The translations under genes were made by a program, and so were the position numbers. Source: Methylophaga sp. (GTDB lineage Bacteria > Pseudomonadota > Gammaproteobacteria > Nitrosococcales > Methylophagaceae). From it: 64,000 nucleotides of DNA. The stretch is from NCBI RefSeq assembly GCF_030651745.1, contig NZ_JAUSCC010000062.1, forward strand, positions 17,648 through 81,647. The letters are read 5' to 3'. The notes under the pieces are model-generated. The model ran no database searches, had not been told where the DNA came from, and saw only the letters and a program-made list of their open reading frames with translations. This document shows, one piece after another, positions 26,753-35,222 of this stretch (position 1 is its first letter; every line of letters begins with the position of its first letter).

Positions 26753-27555
26753 ACAAGCTGCCAAAGAAAACGATTCCCGGCACCCAACTGAATGTTTCTG
26801 TGTTGGGACTTGGCACCGTCAAACTGGGTCGCGATAAAGGCGTTAAATACCCCGAATCATTTACCATTCCCGATGACCAAGCCGCACTCGCTTTACTGCA
26901 ACAAGCGTGGGATTTAGGCATCAATCTGATTGATACCGCTCCCGCCTACGGCAACAGCGAACAACGTCTCGGTGAATTACTACCACAACTGCCGCATAAC
27001 TGGATTATCTGCTCCAAAGCCGGTGAATTGTTTAACAGCGACAACGGCGAATCGTCTTTTGATTTCTCAGCCGATGGCCTCAAACGCAGCATTGAAAACA
27101 GTTTGAAACTCCTCAACCGCGATCAGATTGAGATAGTGCTGATTCACTCTGATGGCAACGATGTGCCTGTCATTGAACACTACAAAGCATTGGAAACCTT
27201 AAACCAACTCAAGCAACAAGGCTTGATTTTGGCCACCGGTATGTCCACCAAAACCGTTGAAGGCGGCCTGCTGACATTAGATCAAGCTGATATTGCCATG
27301 GTCACGCATAACCTAGCCTATCAAGGCGAACAAGCAGTGTTGGATGCTGCAGCTGAAAAAAATAAATCGGTGTTTATCAAAAAAGCCTTTGCCAGTGGGC
27401 ATTTGCCTGCCAATACGACAAAAGACAGCGTCACTGCCAGCTTTGAAATGATCTTTGCTAATCCGGCGGTGGCCAGTGTGGTGATTGGTACGATTAATCC
27501 GGTGCATCTTGTGGATAATGTAGCTAAGGCTATTGCAGCGTTTGAAAGTAATTAA
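26749..27555 (+). CDS. Aldo/keto reductase
   Basis: This 268-residue TIM-barrel protein has the aldo/keto reductase catalytic tetrad D62, Y67, K90 and H133, within LIDTAPAYGNSEQRLGE, ICSKAGEL and EIVLIHSDG. Members reduce carbonyl groups with NADPH. The VVIGTINPVHLVDNV segment near the C-terminus is the cofactor-binding region. It overlaps the FAD-oxidoreductase gene by four bases. The substrate cannot be assigned. The gene is followed by a block of composite repeats. Confidence 0.87.
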   Translation: MNKLPKKTIPGTQLNVSVLGLGTVKLGRDKGVKYPESFTIPDDQAALALLQQAWDLGINLIDTAPAYGNSEQRLGELLPQLPHNWIICSKAGELFNSDNGESSFDFSADGLKRSIENSLKLLNRDQIEIVLIHSDGNDVPVIEHYKALETLNQLKQQGLILATGMSTKTVEGGLLTLDQADIAMVTHNLAYQGEQAVLDAAAEKNKSVFIKKAFASGHLPANTTKDSVTASFEMIFANPAVASVVIGTINPVHLVDNVAKAIAAFESN

Positions 27556-27654
27556 CCACAGAGACACGGAGGGCACAGAGGCTTTATAAGTATTTATCCG
27601 CAGATGGACGCAGATTTTTAGAGAAGGTTGGGGTGAATGCAACGAACCCCAACA
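27554..27654. repeat. Composite dispersed repeat, left copy (modules A, B, C)
   Basis: Three short modules follow each other: A (27554-27582, AACCACAGAGACACGG core), B (27593-27620, ATCCGCAGATGGACGCAG core) and C (27626-27654, a GGTTGGG...CCCAACA hairpin). The same modules return in inverted order at 28396-28517, and A-B again at 37953-38030. Sequences of this type are common intergenic repeats in many bacteria. Beyond it, 27655-27872 is A+T-rich with no gene visible. Confidence 0.75.
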
Positions 27655-27872
27655 AATGCAGAAAAACAATAAAAGGGAAGCTTCTTCTTTTATTCCTCAT
27701 GCAAAATTTTCTACCGCCTCAAACCAATATTAATTTTTCTTGGTCGATTAAACAGAATTCGTAATACAACAGACTTCAAATCATTATTAGATTGAAAACC
27801 AATCAACTTATGCTTCATTATTTTAATATTTATGGATTTATCTAAGTCATTATCATTACAAGGGAATGCAGA

Positions 27873-28373
27873 ATGTTAAAAAAGTTATTTCAAGGATTTA
27901 TATTTGGAGCTGGCTTTACTATTGGCATTATTACTGTCATCGGAGTTGTTGGCGTTGTTTCCTCCAAGTTCACTTTTACACCAATCGATTCAACCGATGC
28001 TGAAGAAGCAAGTTACCAAGATCAAACAAAATGGAGAAAATTGACGCTCTCCGAAAAAATCCCTGAAATATCCGGCATGGCTCTAGTTAGATTTAAAGAT
28101 GGTGAAGATAGCCATAAGGAAGCTTATGTGGAAAAGATACTAACCAAGGAGAACGCTATAAAAATACCTTTGGAAGTCGGAGATAGAGTCGAGAAGGAAG
28201 ACTACTACCCAAGCGTAGGCTCTAGTAGCAGAAACGGCGTTTTGTTACTTTTCACTGGCAACCCTCCAAGAAAAATAGAAGGTGCTTATATGTACGAGGA
28301 TAGACTGATTGGGCATGGAGATATGCCATTAGAAATTTTTCTGAAAAAATTCAAAGAAGAATCAATCCATTAA
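27873..28373 (+). CDS. Unrecognised protein with one N-terminal membrane helix
   Basis: I do not recognise this 166-residue protein. Residues 5-30 form one hydrophobic helix rich in Gly, Ile and Val, and the rest is a charged soluble part, presumably periplasmic or a membrane-anchored cytoplasmic domain. LVRFKDGEDSHKEAYVEKIL and LLFTGNPPRKIEGAYMY are notable segments. The ATG has AAGGGAA upstream. The codon use looks A+T-richer than neighbouring genes. It stands alone between inverted copies of composite repeats, which suggests it may have moved as a cassette. Confidence 0.7.
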   Translation: MLKKLFQGFIFGAGFTIGIITVIGVVGVVSSKFTFTPIDSTDAEEASYQDQTKWRKLTLSEKIPEISGMALVRFKDGEDSHKEAYVEKILTKENAIKIPLEVGDRVEKEDYYPSVGSSSRNGVLLLFTGNPPRKIEGAYMYEDRLIGHGDMPLEIFLKKFKEESIH

Positions 28374-28395
28374 AATACCTCCAGGGATCAGCAAG

Positions 28396-28517
28396 GTATG
28401 TTGGTTTGAGCTTGTGAAACCCAACAACCTGCCAAAAATATCCTAATAATCTGCGACCCTGCGTAATCTGCGGATAGATTTCTTTAAAACCCCTGTTCCC
28501 TCCAAGTCTGTGGTTTA
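28396..28517. repeat. Composite dispersed repeat, right copy (modules C, B, A inverted)
   Basis: The modules of the left copy are found here in reverse: C-like 28396-28426 (GTTTGAGCTTGTGAAACC core), B inverted 28448-28476 (CTGCGTAATCTGCGG core) and A inverted 28497-28517 (CCTCCAAGTCTGTGG core). Read on the minus strand this gives A-B-C, so the orphan gene at 27873-28373 is bracketed by inverted composite repeats. Confidence 0.72.
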
Positions 28518-28537
28518 TTTATTAGTGAGGAATCCCA

Positions 28538-29344
28538 ATGAACAATCAACGTCGAGCCTTATATTTATCTCATGGTGGTGGCCCTATGCCGCTGCTGGGC
28601 GATGAAGGTCATGAGGAGATGGTTGGTTGTTTGAAAAATATCGCGGCAACCATTGAAAGTCCATCGGCGATTATTGTGGTTAGTGCTCACTGGGAGCAAG
28701 CTTCCCCAACTATTACTTCGGGTGAAAATCCGTCGCTTATTTATGATTACAACGGGTTTCCCAAAGAATCCTATGAGATTCAATATCCCTGTCCGGGGAA
28801 TCCACCGTTAGCAAAGTCCATGGCTGAAGCGTTGAATGAGGCTGGCCTTGAAACAAAACTGGATAGCAATCGGGGTTTTGATCATGGGCTTTTTGTGCCG
28901 TTAACCATCATGTATCCGGAAGCGGATATCCCCTGCGTGCAGTTGTCTTTAGTCAACAACCTGGATGCTGCGATGCATATCAAGATGGGACAGGCTCTAC
29001 AAAAAATCAGTGACCCATCATTGCTGCTTATAGGTTCCGGGTTTTCATTTCACAATATGCGGGCTTTTTTCACGCCGGAGACGGCTGAAACGAAAAACAT
29101 GAATGCGTCATTTGAGGCCTGGTTACTTGAAACCTGTGGTGATCTAACGCTGACAGAAGATGCCAGAAAACAAAGGTTGATCGATTGGCAGTCTGCCCCT
29201 TTTGCACGTTATTGCCACCCGAGAGAGGAACACCTGCTGCCGCTTCACGTCTGTTATGGATTTGCCGAGTCGGCGTGTCCACAATCTTATGAATTACAGG
29301 TGCTCAATAAAAAAGCGAGCATGTATCTGTGGACGGATCATTAG
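28538..29344 (+). CDS. DODA-type extradiol ring-opening dioxygenase
   Basis: This 268-residue protein belongs to the LigB/YgiD family of extradiol dioxygenases. Likely metal-binding histidines are H12 in SHGGGP, H51 in VSAHWEQ and H116 in FDHGLFVP, with a further ARYCHPREEHLLPLHV segment near the C-terminus. Plant DODA opens the ring of DOPA; the bacterial substrate is mostly unknown. A TGAGGA ribosome-binding site precedes the ATG. It stands alone between the repeat block and corA. Confidence 0.88.
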   Translation: MNNQRRALYLSHGGGPMPLLGDEGHEEMVGCLKNIAATIESPSAIIVVSAHWEQASPTITSGENPSLIYDYNGFPKESYEIQYPCPGNPPLAKSMAEALNEAGLETKLDSNRGFDHGLFVPLTIMYPEADIPCVQLSLVNNLDAAMHIKMGQALQKISDPSLLLIGSGFSFHNMRAFFTPETAETKNMNASFEAWLLETCGDLTLTEDARKQRLIDWQSAPFARYCHPREEHLLPLHVCYGFAESACPQSYELQVLNKKASMYLWTDH

Positions 29345-29432
29345 CAACAACATCTGTTATTTCTCTGTGCCTTATGTTTAGCTGGTTTATCGAGACGGGT
29401 TAATCTTATTTAAATTTGGGGGCGGGAAAAAC

Positions 29433-30560
29433 ATGACCAGGAGACTTAAGGATACGATGAGTAGTAGCCCAAAAGGTTCAGTGAATTATTTCGGCAAACA
29501 TTACAACGAGCCAGGCACTCCGCCGGGAATACTGGAAGCGGGTCAAGCGGCGGTGGCATCAACGGTAAAAGCTGATCTATTGATCTATAAGGCTGATGAT
29601 TACCGTTTTGAGTCGGATGTGTCTCTCACCGAGGCGCTTGCAGCTCCTGTGGAAGGTGAAAAACGCTGGTTATCGATGCATGGCCGACCTTCACCAGAAA
29701 TACTTGAGGTACTGGAAAAAGATTTTCAGTTGCATCGTCTGGCACTTGAGGATGTGATTCATGCAGGTCAGCGGGGCAAGCTGGAGGATTATGACAGCCA
29801 TCTTTTCCTGGTTTTGCAACGTCCACACTGGGTGGGACGCAAACTGGCGATTAGGCAAGTCAGTCTGTTTCTGGGCAAGGATTTCGTTATCAGCATTGAC
29901 GATGCTGGCGAAGATACCTTTGCTCCGGTGCGTAAACGTCTAGAGACCAGTCCGGGTGGACGTATCCGATCTTCATCGGTGGATTACCTCTTTTATGCAT
30001 TAGTCGATTTAGTCGTGGATCAGGCTTTTCCTGTGCTGGATGGTTATGCTCAGGAACTTGAGGAACTGGAACTGCAGGTGGTTTCCAACCCCAAGCAAGC
30101 CGATTTATTGGATCGATTGCATGAGTCACGCCGTGAGCTTGTTTTCCTGCGTCGCTCGTTATGGACACAACGCGATGCGATTGCTTCGTTAATGCGTGAA
30201 GACCAGAAACTTATCGGCAAAAACACCCGCTATTATCTGCGTGACTGTGCCGACCACGCCGCACATATATTGGATATGGTGGAGAGCTACCGCGATATGA
30301 GTGTGGCGGTGATGGAGCTACTGATTTCGACTCAGAATCGCCAGCTTAACGAAGCCATGCGCATGCTAACCATGATTGCGACCATCTTCATTCCTCTGTC
30401 ATTCGTCGTCGGCATTTACGGGATGAATTTTGATCCTGAAGTCAGCCCCTGGAATATGCCAGAGCTGGGTTGGCAATATGGCTACCCGATGATACTGCTG
30501 CTGTTGCTCACCATTGGTATTGGAATGCTGACCTTATTCAAACGCAAAGGCTGGTTTTAG
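29433..30560 (+). CDS. corA: CorA family magnesium/cobalt channel
   Basis: This 375-residue protein has a long cytoplasmic N-terminal domain and two C-terminal membrane helices with the signature YGMN between them, followed by an acidic loop. CorA forms a pentameric channel for Mg2+ or Co2+. The segments HRLALEDVIHAGQRGKLEDY and LRDCADHAAHILDMVESYRD are standard. ATG at 29433 and ATG at 29457 are both possible starts; the second has AAGGA five bases upstream and may be preferred. There are some extra N-terminal residues compared with E. coli CorA. Confidence 0.9.
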   Translation: MTRRLKDTMSSSPKGSVNYFGKHYNEPGTPPGILEAGQAAVASTVKADLLIYKADDYRFESDVSLTEALAAPVEGEKRWLSMHGRPSPEILEVLEKDFQLHRLALEDVIHAGQRGKLEDYDSHLFLVLQRPHWVGRKLAIRQVSLFLGKDFVISIDDAGEDTFAPVRKRLETSPGGRIRSSSVDYLFYALVDLVVDQAFPVLDGYAQELEELELQVVSNPKQADLLDRLHESRRELVFLRRSLWTQRDAIASLMREDQKLIGKNTRYYLRDCADHAAHILDMVESYRDMSVAVMELLISTQNRQLNEAMRMLTMIATIFIPLSFVVGIYGMNFDPEVSPWNMPELGWQYGYPMILLLLLTIGIGMLTLFKRKGWF

Positions 30561-30582
30561 CAAAATAGTTTGCAAGTTTAGG

Positions 30583-30611
30583 TTGACCTGTTAAATAGTA
30601 ATAATTATCAT
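30583..30611 (+). promoter_or_regulatory. Sigma-70 promoter overlapped by a Fur-box-like site
   Basis: TTGACC (30583-30588) and TATCAT (30606-30611) are spaced by 17 bases, five of six matches each to the consensus hexamers. The 15-base stretch 30596-30610, TAGTAATAATTATCA, fits the 7-1-7 Fur box with 12 of 14 arm positions and covers part of the spacer and the -10. This would place the flavodoxin gene under iron-dependent repression. Confidence 0.6.
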
Positions 30612-30643
30612 TTGCATCTTTGTGTTATTCCAAGAGGTGCATC

Positions 30644-31153
30644 ATGGTTGCAATTGTCTACGGGTCAACAACTGGTAATACCGAAGACGCTGCCAAGAAA
30701 ATTCAGCAATTTTTTGGCGCTGATAAAGCAGAATTATTTGATGTGAAAGATGCCGGATTAGCGGCCATAGAATATTTCGACAAACTTATTTTTGCCTTGC
30801 CCACCTGGGACTATGGTGAAGTTCAGGCCGACTGGCAAGATGTCTGGGATGAGATTGATACCGCCGACTTCACTAATAAAACCGTCGCTTTTGTGGGAAT
30901 GGGCGATCAGTTTGCCTACGCAGAGTGGTTTTTGGATGCAATGGGTATGCTGCACGATAAAGTGGTCGCTAAAGGCGCCAATGTGGTGGGTTACTGGCCC
31001 GCAGAAGGTTATGACTTTGAAGCATCAAAAGCGCTTACCGAAGACAAAACTTCGTTTGTAGGCCTGGCACTGGATGAAGACTGCCAGCCAGAACTCACAG
31101 CCCAACGCGTTGAACAGTGGTGCGAACAGATTAAACCGGCATTTTTATCGTAG
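30644..31153 (+). CDS. fldA: Long-chain flavodoxin
   Basis: This 169-residue protein is a long-chain flavodoxin. GSTTGNTEDAAKKI is the FMN phosphate loop, LPTWDYGEVQADW the aromatic 60s loop, and VGMGDQFAYAEWFLDAMG the 90s loop with the long insertion. Flavodoxin replaces ferredoxin as a low-potential electron carrier, especially under iron limitation. I use the ATG at 30644, preceded by AGAGGTG; an upstream ATG at 30620 is in frame but adds eight unsupported residues. A promoter with a Fur-like site lies upstream. Confidence 0.93.
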   Translation: MVAIVYGSTTGNTEDAAKKIQQFFGADKAELFDVKDAGLAAIEYFDKLIFALPTWDYGEVQADWQDVWDEIDTADFTNKTVAFVGMGDQFAYAEWFLDAMGMLHDKVVAKGANVVGYWPAEGYDFEASKALTEDKTSFVGLALDEDCQPELTAQRVEQWCEQIKPAFLS

Positions 31154-31239
31154 TAGGTTGGGTTGAGCTTGCGAAACCCAACATTTTCAGCCTGTATTTC
31201 CGAGATTTGTTGGGTTTCATTGTATTCAACCCAACCTAC
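31153..31239. repeat. Long double inverted repeat behind flavodoxin (module C type)
   Basis: A perfect 14-bp inverted repeat (GTAGGTTGGGTTGA at 31153-31166 and its complement at 31226-31239) encloses a second 11-bp inverted repeat (31173-31183 with 31208-31218), giving one long hairpin. The left half, GGTTGGGTTGAGCTTGCGAAACC core, closely matches the C modules at 27626 and 28396. It starts at the last base of the flavodoxin stop and may also act as a terminator. Confidence 0.75.
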
Positions 31240-31273
31240 CAAAAGCCCCTAATTGCCAACGGATAAATTTCTT

Positions 31274-32719
31274 TTATCTATCCTGATGGATCTTATTGAC
31301 AATGGCCGTGGTGGAGCAGTTTTCAGTTAAGCCCATGACTCTGACTTCACCGCCGTAGCCTTCAACGATTTCCCAGCCCACTACGCCTTTTTTATCGTAG
31401 TCGCCGCCTTTAACGAGGATATCCGGCTGAATCTCTCTGAGCAGGGCTTCTGGAGTATCGCCTTCAAAGACAGTGACCCAATCCACATCGGCCAAACCTG
31501 CCAACACGATCTGACGGCGATCCGCTGTGTTAATCGGACGGCCTTTGCCTTTGAGTTTGGTGACGGATTCATCGGAGTTGATGGCAACAATCAATCTGTC
31601 GCCCTGAGCGCGCGCCTGATGCAGATAGCTGACATGACCAGCATGCAGAATATCGAAGCAGCCATTGGTAAAGACGATTTTCTCACCACGTTTTTTGGCT
31701 TGATCAACGGCGATTTTCAGTTGTTCAACGGTGACGGCACCGGCAAACGAATGGTCACTTTGATGAGTACCTTGATGACGTTGGTATTCGGCAAACAGTT
31801 CCGGTTCACTGACTGTGGATGTGCCCAATTTACTGACCACGATACTGGCCGCCACATTGGCTAAGGTCACAGCTTGTTGTAATGATTGGCCGGCTGCCAG
31901 TGCCGCCGCCAGAGTAGCAATAACGGTGTCCCCTGCTCCGGTGACATCGGCGACTTCTTTGGCAATGGCGGGTAAATGAAACTCGGTATTGTCGTTGGTA
32001 ATCAGCGACATACCTTGTTCACTACGGGTGATTAATACGGCCTTGATGTCATAGTCGGCAATCAGATTTTTGGCTTTGGCGATTAAATCCGCTTCGGACT
32101 GAATTTCACCGGCCACCGCTTCAAACTCGGTGAGGTTTGGCGTGATTAAATCCGCGCCACGGTATTTACTGAAATCATTACCTTTAGGATCAACCAATAC
32201 GGTCATCTGGTTAGATTTGGCCAGCGCAATCCAATGCTGTGGATCGTGCAGCGTGCCTTTGTCGTAATCTGAGAGGATCATCACCCCGCCACTCGCCAGC
32301 AATGGCGCGACTTTATCGCTCATGCCTTCACCGCTTTCCACAGTGAAACGGCTTTCAAAATCCATACGTAACAATTGCTGATGGGCGCTGATAATGCGTG
32401 ATTTGATGATGGTCGGATGTTGAGTGGTTTGATGAAATGCACAGTGAATGCTGACAGAGCTTAATCGCTGTATTAATACCTGAGCCGCTTCATCCTGACC
32501 GGTAATGCCTGACAAACTGCATTTGGCACCCAGCGAAGCAATATTCATTGCAACATTGGCGGCACCACCCGGAATATCTTCCAGTCGTTCAATATTAACC
32601 ACCGGCACCGGCGCTTCGGGTGAGATGCGTTTGGTTTTACCGAAATAAAAGCGATCCAGCATCAAATCGCCAATGACAACAACATTGGCCTGCCGAAAAT
32701 CCGGGAATGCATTTTTCAT
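31274..32719 (-). CDS. hldE: Bifunctional heptose-7-phosphate kinase/heptose-1-phosphate adenylyltransferase HldE
   Basis: This 481-residue fusion has an N-terminal ribokinase-type domain (GDLMLDRFYFG, RLEDIPGGAANVAMN, VTGAGDTVIATLAAAL) and a C-terminal nucleotidyltransferase domain (NGCFDILHAGHVSYL). It makes heptose 1,7-bisphosphate and, after dephosphorylation, ADP-heptose for LPS. It is the last gene of the minus-strand operon DUF2782-thrB-waaC-hldE. Length is that of the E. coli fusion, so both domains look intact. Confidence 0.95.
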   Translation of the reverse strand: MKNAFPDFRQANVVVIGDLMLDRFYFGKTKRISPEAPVPVVNIERLEDIPGGAANVAMNIASLGAKCSLSGITGQDEAAQVLIQRLSSVSIHCAFHQTTQHPTIIKSRIISAHQQLLRMDFESRFTVESGEGMSDKVAPLLASGGVMILSDYDKGTLHDPQHWIALAKSNQMTVLVDPKGNDFSKYRGADLITPNLTEFEAVAGEIQSEADLIAKAKNLIADYDIKAVLITRSEQGMSLITNDNTEFHLPAIAKEVADVTGAGDTVIATLAAALAAGQSLQQAVTLANVAASIVVSKLGTSTVSEPELFAEYQRHQGTHQSDHSFAGAVTVEQLKIAVDQAKKRGEKIVFTNGCFDILHAGHVSYLHQARAQGDRLIVAINSDESVTKLKGKGRPINTADRRQIVLAGLADVDWVTVFEGDTPEALLREIQPDILVKGGDYDKKGVVGWEIVEGYGGEVRVMGLTENCSTTAIVNKIHQDR

Positions 32720-32749
32720 AACGTTTGATTTATTGATTAGGGAAAGCGG

Positions 32750-33787
32750 TTATTGTGCGGCTAAAAGCGGTTGCAGTCCATGCCAAACCATTTCCGGTGT
32801 CAGCTCGGTCATACACACGGGTTCACCATTGCGTGAAGCTGGCAGCGGGCATTTACGTTTATAACAGGGCGCGCAGTTAAACTCGCTGACCAGATGCTTT
32901 TGATGTTTGCCATAGGTGCCAATCAGCACCGTATCAGTCGCACCATATAAGGTTAATGTTGGTGTTCCGGCGACTGCGGCAAGATGTGCCAGTCCGGTAT
33001 CACTGCAAACGGCACCTGCCGCGCGATGCATGATGGCGGCAATTTCATTCAACCCTAAACGCGGCAAGGCAAAAGCCATATCATCGACTGAGGCGATCTG
33101 CTGGGCGCGTAGATATTCTTCGTTATTGCCGCAAGGCAACAGCACCGCATAGCCTTCGGCTCGCGCCTGAAATACCAATTGCTGCCAGAAGTTGATGGGC
33201 CAGAGCTTGGTCAGCCAACTGGCATTATGCACAAACATCAAATAGCGTTCTGGTAAGGCAAAATCGAGTTCTGGTAATGGATATTTACTGAAATTCGCGG
33301 CGTATTTGGCAGGTGTTTTGGGCAGCGGATAACCCAAAGCCTGGGACAAGATTTGTCGCATGCGATCTACGGCATGCTGCTGCGGATTAACGCTGATCGG
33401 ATATTGATAGGCCAGATGGGCCGGGCGTTCACGACAGGATTCCTTATCCAGGCCATACACCGGTCCGCGGCGTAATTTACTGACCAGCGCACTTTTCAGA
33501 TTATTCTGCATATCCACGACAGCATCATAATCATCCAGATTCAGTTCACGATAAAACTGCCGTAATTCACCACCTGTCAGCGTTTGCCATGCGGATTTTT
33601 TCCAGCGACGATGTGAGGTGGTGATGACTTTACGGACATTGGGATGCCACTTGGGCACTTCGGCAAACGCTTCATCGACTACCCAGTCAAATTCAATACC
33701 CGGAAAGGCTTTGGCCGCATCGGTTAATGCCGGTAGCGCATGCATTAAATCGCCCATGGAAGTGAGCTTGATGATTAACACTTTCAT
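32750..33787 (-). CDS. waaC: ADP-heptose:LPS heptosyltransferase I WaaC
   Basis: This 345-residue GT9 enzyme is WaaC, which adds the first heptose to Kdo2-lipid A. Typical segments are MKVLIIKLTSMGDLMHALPA, VDMQNNLKSALVSKLRRG, FVHNASWLTKLWP and SDTGLAHLAAVAGTPTLTLYG. Lys and His in the last two contribute to acceptor and donor contacts. It lies 28-30 bases from its neighbours thrB and hldE on the same strand, consistent with an operon for heptose transfer. Confidence 0.94.
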   Translation of the reverse strand: MKVLIIKLTSMGDLMHALPALTDAAKAFPGIEFDWVVDEAFAEVPKWHPNVRKVITTSHRRWKKSAWQTLTGGELRQFYRELNLDDYDAVVDMQNNLKSALVSKLRRGPVYGLDKESCRERPAHLAYQYPISVNPQQHAVDRMRQILSQALGYPLPKTPAKYAANFSKYPLPELDFALPERYLMFVHNASWLTKLWPINFWQQLVFQARAEGYAVLLPCGNNEEYLRAQQIASVDDMAFALPRLGLNEIAAIMHRAAGAVCSDTGLAHLAAVAGTPTLTLYGATDTVLIGTYGKHQKHLVSEFNCAPCYKRKCPLPASRNGEPVCMTELTPEMVWHGLQPLLAAQ

Positions 33788-33815
33788 AAACGGAAAAACG
33801 CCTGATGGAATAACA

Positions 33816-34772
33816 TCAAGCGTTTAGCAAAGTATTTAAAGACAGTGGGTTGTGGCGATGCTGTTGCAGAATTTTCAGAAACGCATCGGGATTTTTAATC
33901 TGTGTCATTTCGCCTTCACGCGGGAACAGCTGATCCTGCAACCGTGATAACCAGAAGCGTAAAGCTGCTGCACGGCAAACCAGATTCCAGTTGGACTGTT
34001 CGGCCTCGTTTAATTGACGGCGTTGCAGATAGGCATTCATCAAACGCTGATAGCGTTCGTTATCAATCAGGCCATTTTCGTTAACGCACCAGTCATTAAC
34101 AGCAACGGCCAGGTCGTAAATCAGAAACTCATCGCAGGCAAAGTAAAAATCAATAATGCCTTGCAGTTGGTCGTCCACAAACAAGGCGTTATCACGGAAT
34201 AAATCCGAATGAGTAACGCCCCATGGTAATTCCAGATCACTGTAATGTTGTTGAAAATCCAGCTCGGCCTTGAGCATGTCTGCCTGCTCTGCAGACATAT
34301 GCGGCAACAGGGTTTCAGCCATCGATTGACGCCAGTCTGCACCGCGTTGTGTTGCCCGGCGATGTTTAAATTTCTCTCCCACCAGATGCATTTGCGCCAG
34401 CATATCGCCAATCGCTTCGCATTGTCCCAGTGTCGCAATGTCATCCACTGTATGTCCTGCCAAACGCATAACTAACGCTGCCGGACGGCCACATAAGGAT
34501 TTCAGGTAATTACCCTGCTTGTCTTCAGCAGGATGGGCGGAAGGAATGCCATGCTTGAAGAAAAACGTCATGACTTCAAGAAAATAATCCAATTCGGCAA
34601 ATTCATGCTGCTCAAACAGGGTAAGCACAAATTCGCCCTGATCGGTGGTCACAAAATAATTGGTGTTTTCGATTCCGGCAGATATGCCCTGGTAATCAAT
34701 CAGATTACCAACCGCATACTCGCCGATGAACGCAATTAATTCATCGCGCCCGACTTCGGTATAAACAGACAT
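33816..34772 (-). CDS. thrB: Homoserine kinase type II ThrB
   Basis: This 318-residue protein is the APH-fold homoserine kinase found in pseudomonads, not the GHMP type of E. coli. GVTHSDLFRDNALF carries the Brenner motif HxDxxxxN, and GIIDFYFACDEF the metal-binding Asp. It phosphorylates homoserine in threonine synthesis. It is placed between DUF2782 and waaC; the DUF2782-thrB pair, often next to polA, recurs in Pseudomonas and relatives. Confidence 0.93.
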   Translation of the reverse strand: MSVYTEVGRDELIAFIGEYAVGNLIDYQGISAGIENTNYFVTTDQGEFVLTLFEQHEFAELDYFLEVMTFFFKHGIPSAHPAEDKQGNYLKSLCGRPAALVMRLAGHTVDDIATLGQCEAIGDMLAQMHLVGEKFKHRRATQRGADWRQSMAETLLPHMSAEQADMLKAELDFQQHYSDLELPWGVTHSDLFRDNALFVDDQLQGIIDFYFACDEFLIYDLAVAVNDWCVNENGLIDNERYQRLMNAYLQRRQLNEAEQSNWNLVCRAAALRFWLSRLQDQLFPREGEMTQIKNPDAFLKILQQHRHNPLSLNTLLNA

Positions 34773-34799
34773 GAAAATCTCAGTTAGCGGGAGTGTTTG

Positions 34800-35129
34800 T
34801 TACCATTGAAACAGGATCCAGTTCGGCACTTCCGGATTGGCAAGGTTATGCTTTTTGGTTTCCAGTGAACCATCACCATCGGTATCCATCAGGTAATACG
34901 CTGGGCCGATATCAGGAGTAATTTTGATCATGTAAAGCTGACCGTTGACGCGGTATTCTTCGATGGTGCGATCTTCTTGCTGAATGATGGTAATTTCAGG
35001 CTCGATGCTTTCGCCATCCTGCAACGGTGGTGGAATTACTGGAGGTGCAGTCAAGTCTGGACCGGCAGCCCAAGCACTTGCTGTGATCATCACGCTGATT
35101 GCGCATACAATGGCGAACGGTTTAAACAT
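34800..35129 (-). CDS. DUF2782 periplasmic protein
   Basis: This 109-residue protein has an N-terminal signal peptide (hydrophobic residues 5-20, probable cleavage after SAWA) and a short mature part with DRTIEEYRVNGQLYMIKITPD and YYLMDTDGDGSL, which match DUF2782. Function is unknown. It is the first gene of the operon with thrB, waaC and hldE, and is divergent from polA with 93 bp between the starts. Confidence 0.88.
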   Translation of the reverse strand: MFKPFAIVCAISVMITASAWAAGPDLTAPPVIPPPLQDGESIEPEITIIQQEDRTIEEYRVNGQLYMIKITPDIGPAYYLMDTDGDGSLETKKHNLANPEVPNWILFQW

Positions 35130-35222
35130 GACTTTAGCTCCACTAAATTTCCGATAAAGATAGCATTTCCGCTACGATGATAAAAGCAATCTGTTTGCCA
35201 CTTTTTTCAGGCCTTGTGAACT

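Noticed and set aside
27810..27872. GATAAT-like Fur hexamers before the orphan gene
   Set aside because: On the minus strand only one hexamer is perfect and the other arm matches poorly; it falls below what I would accept as a Fur box.
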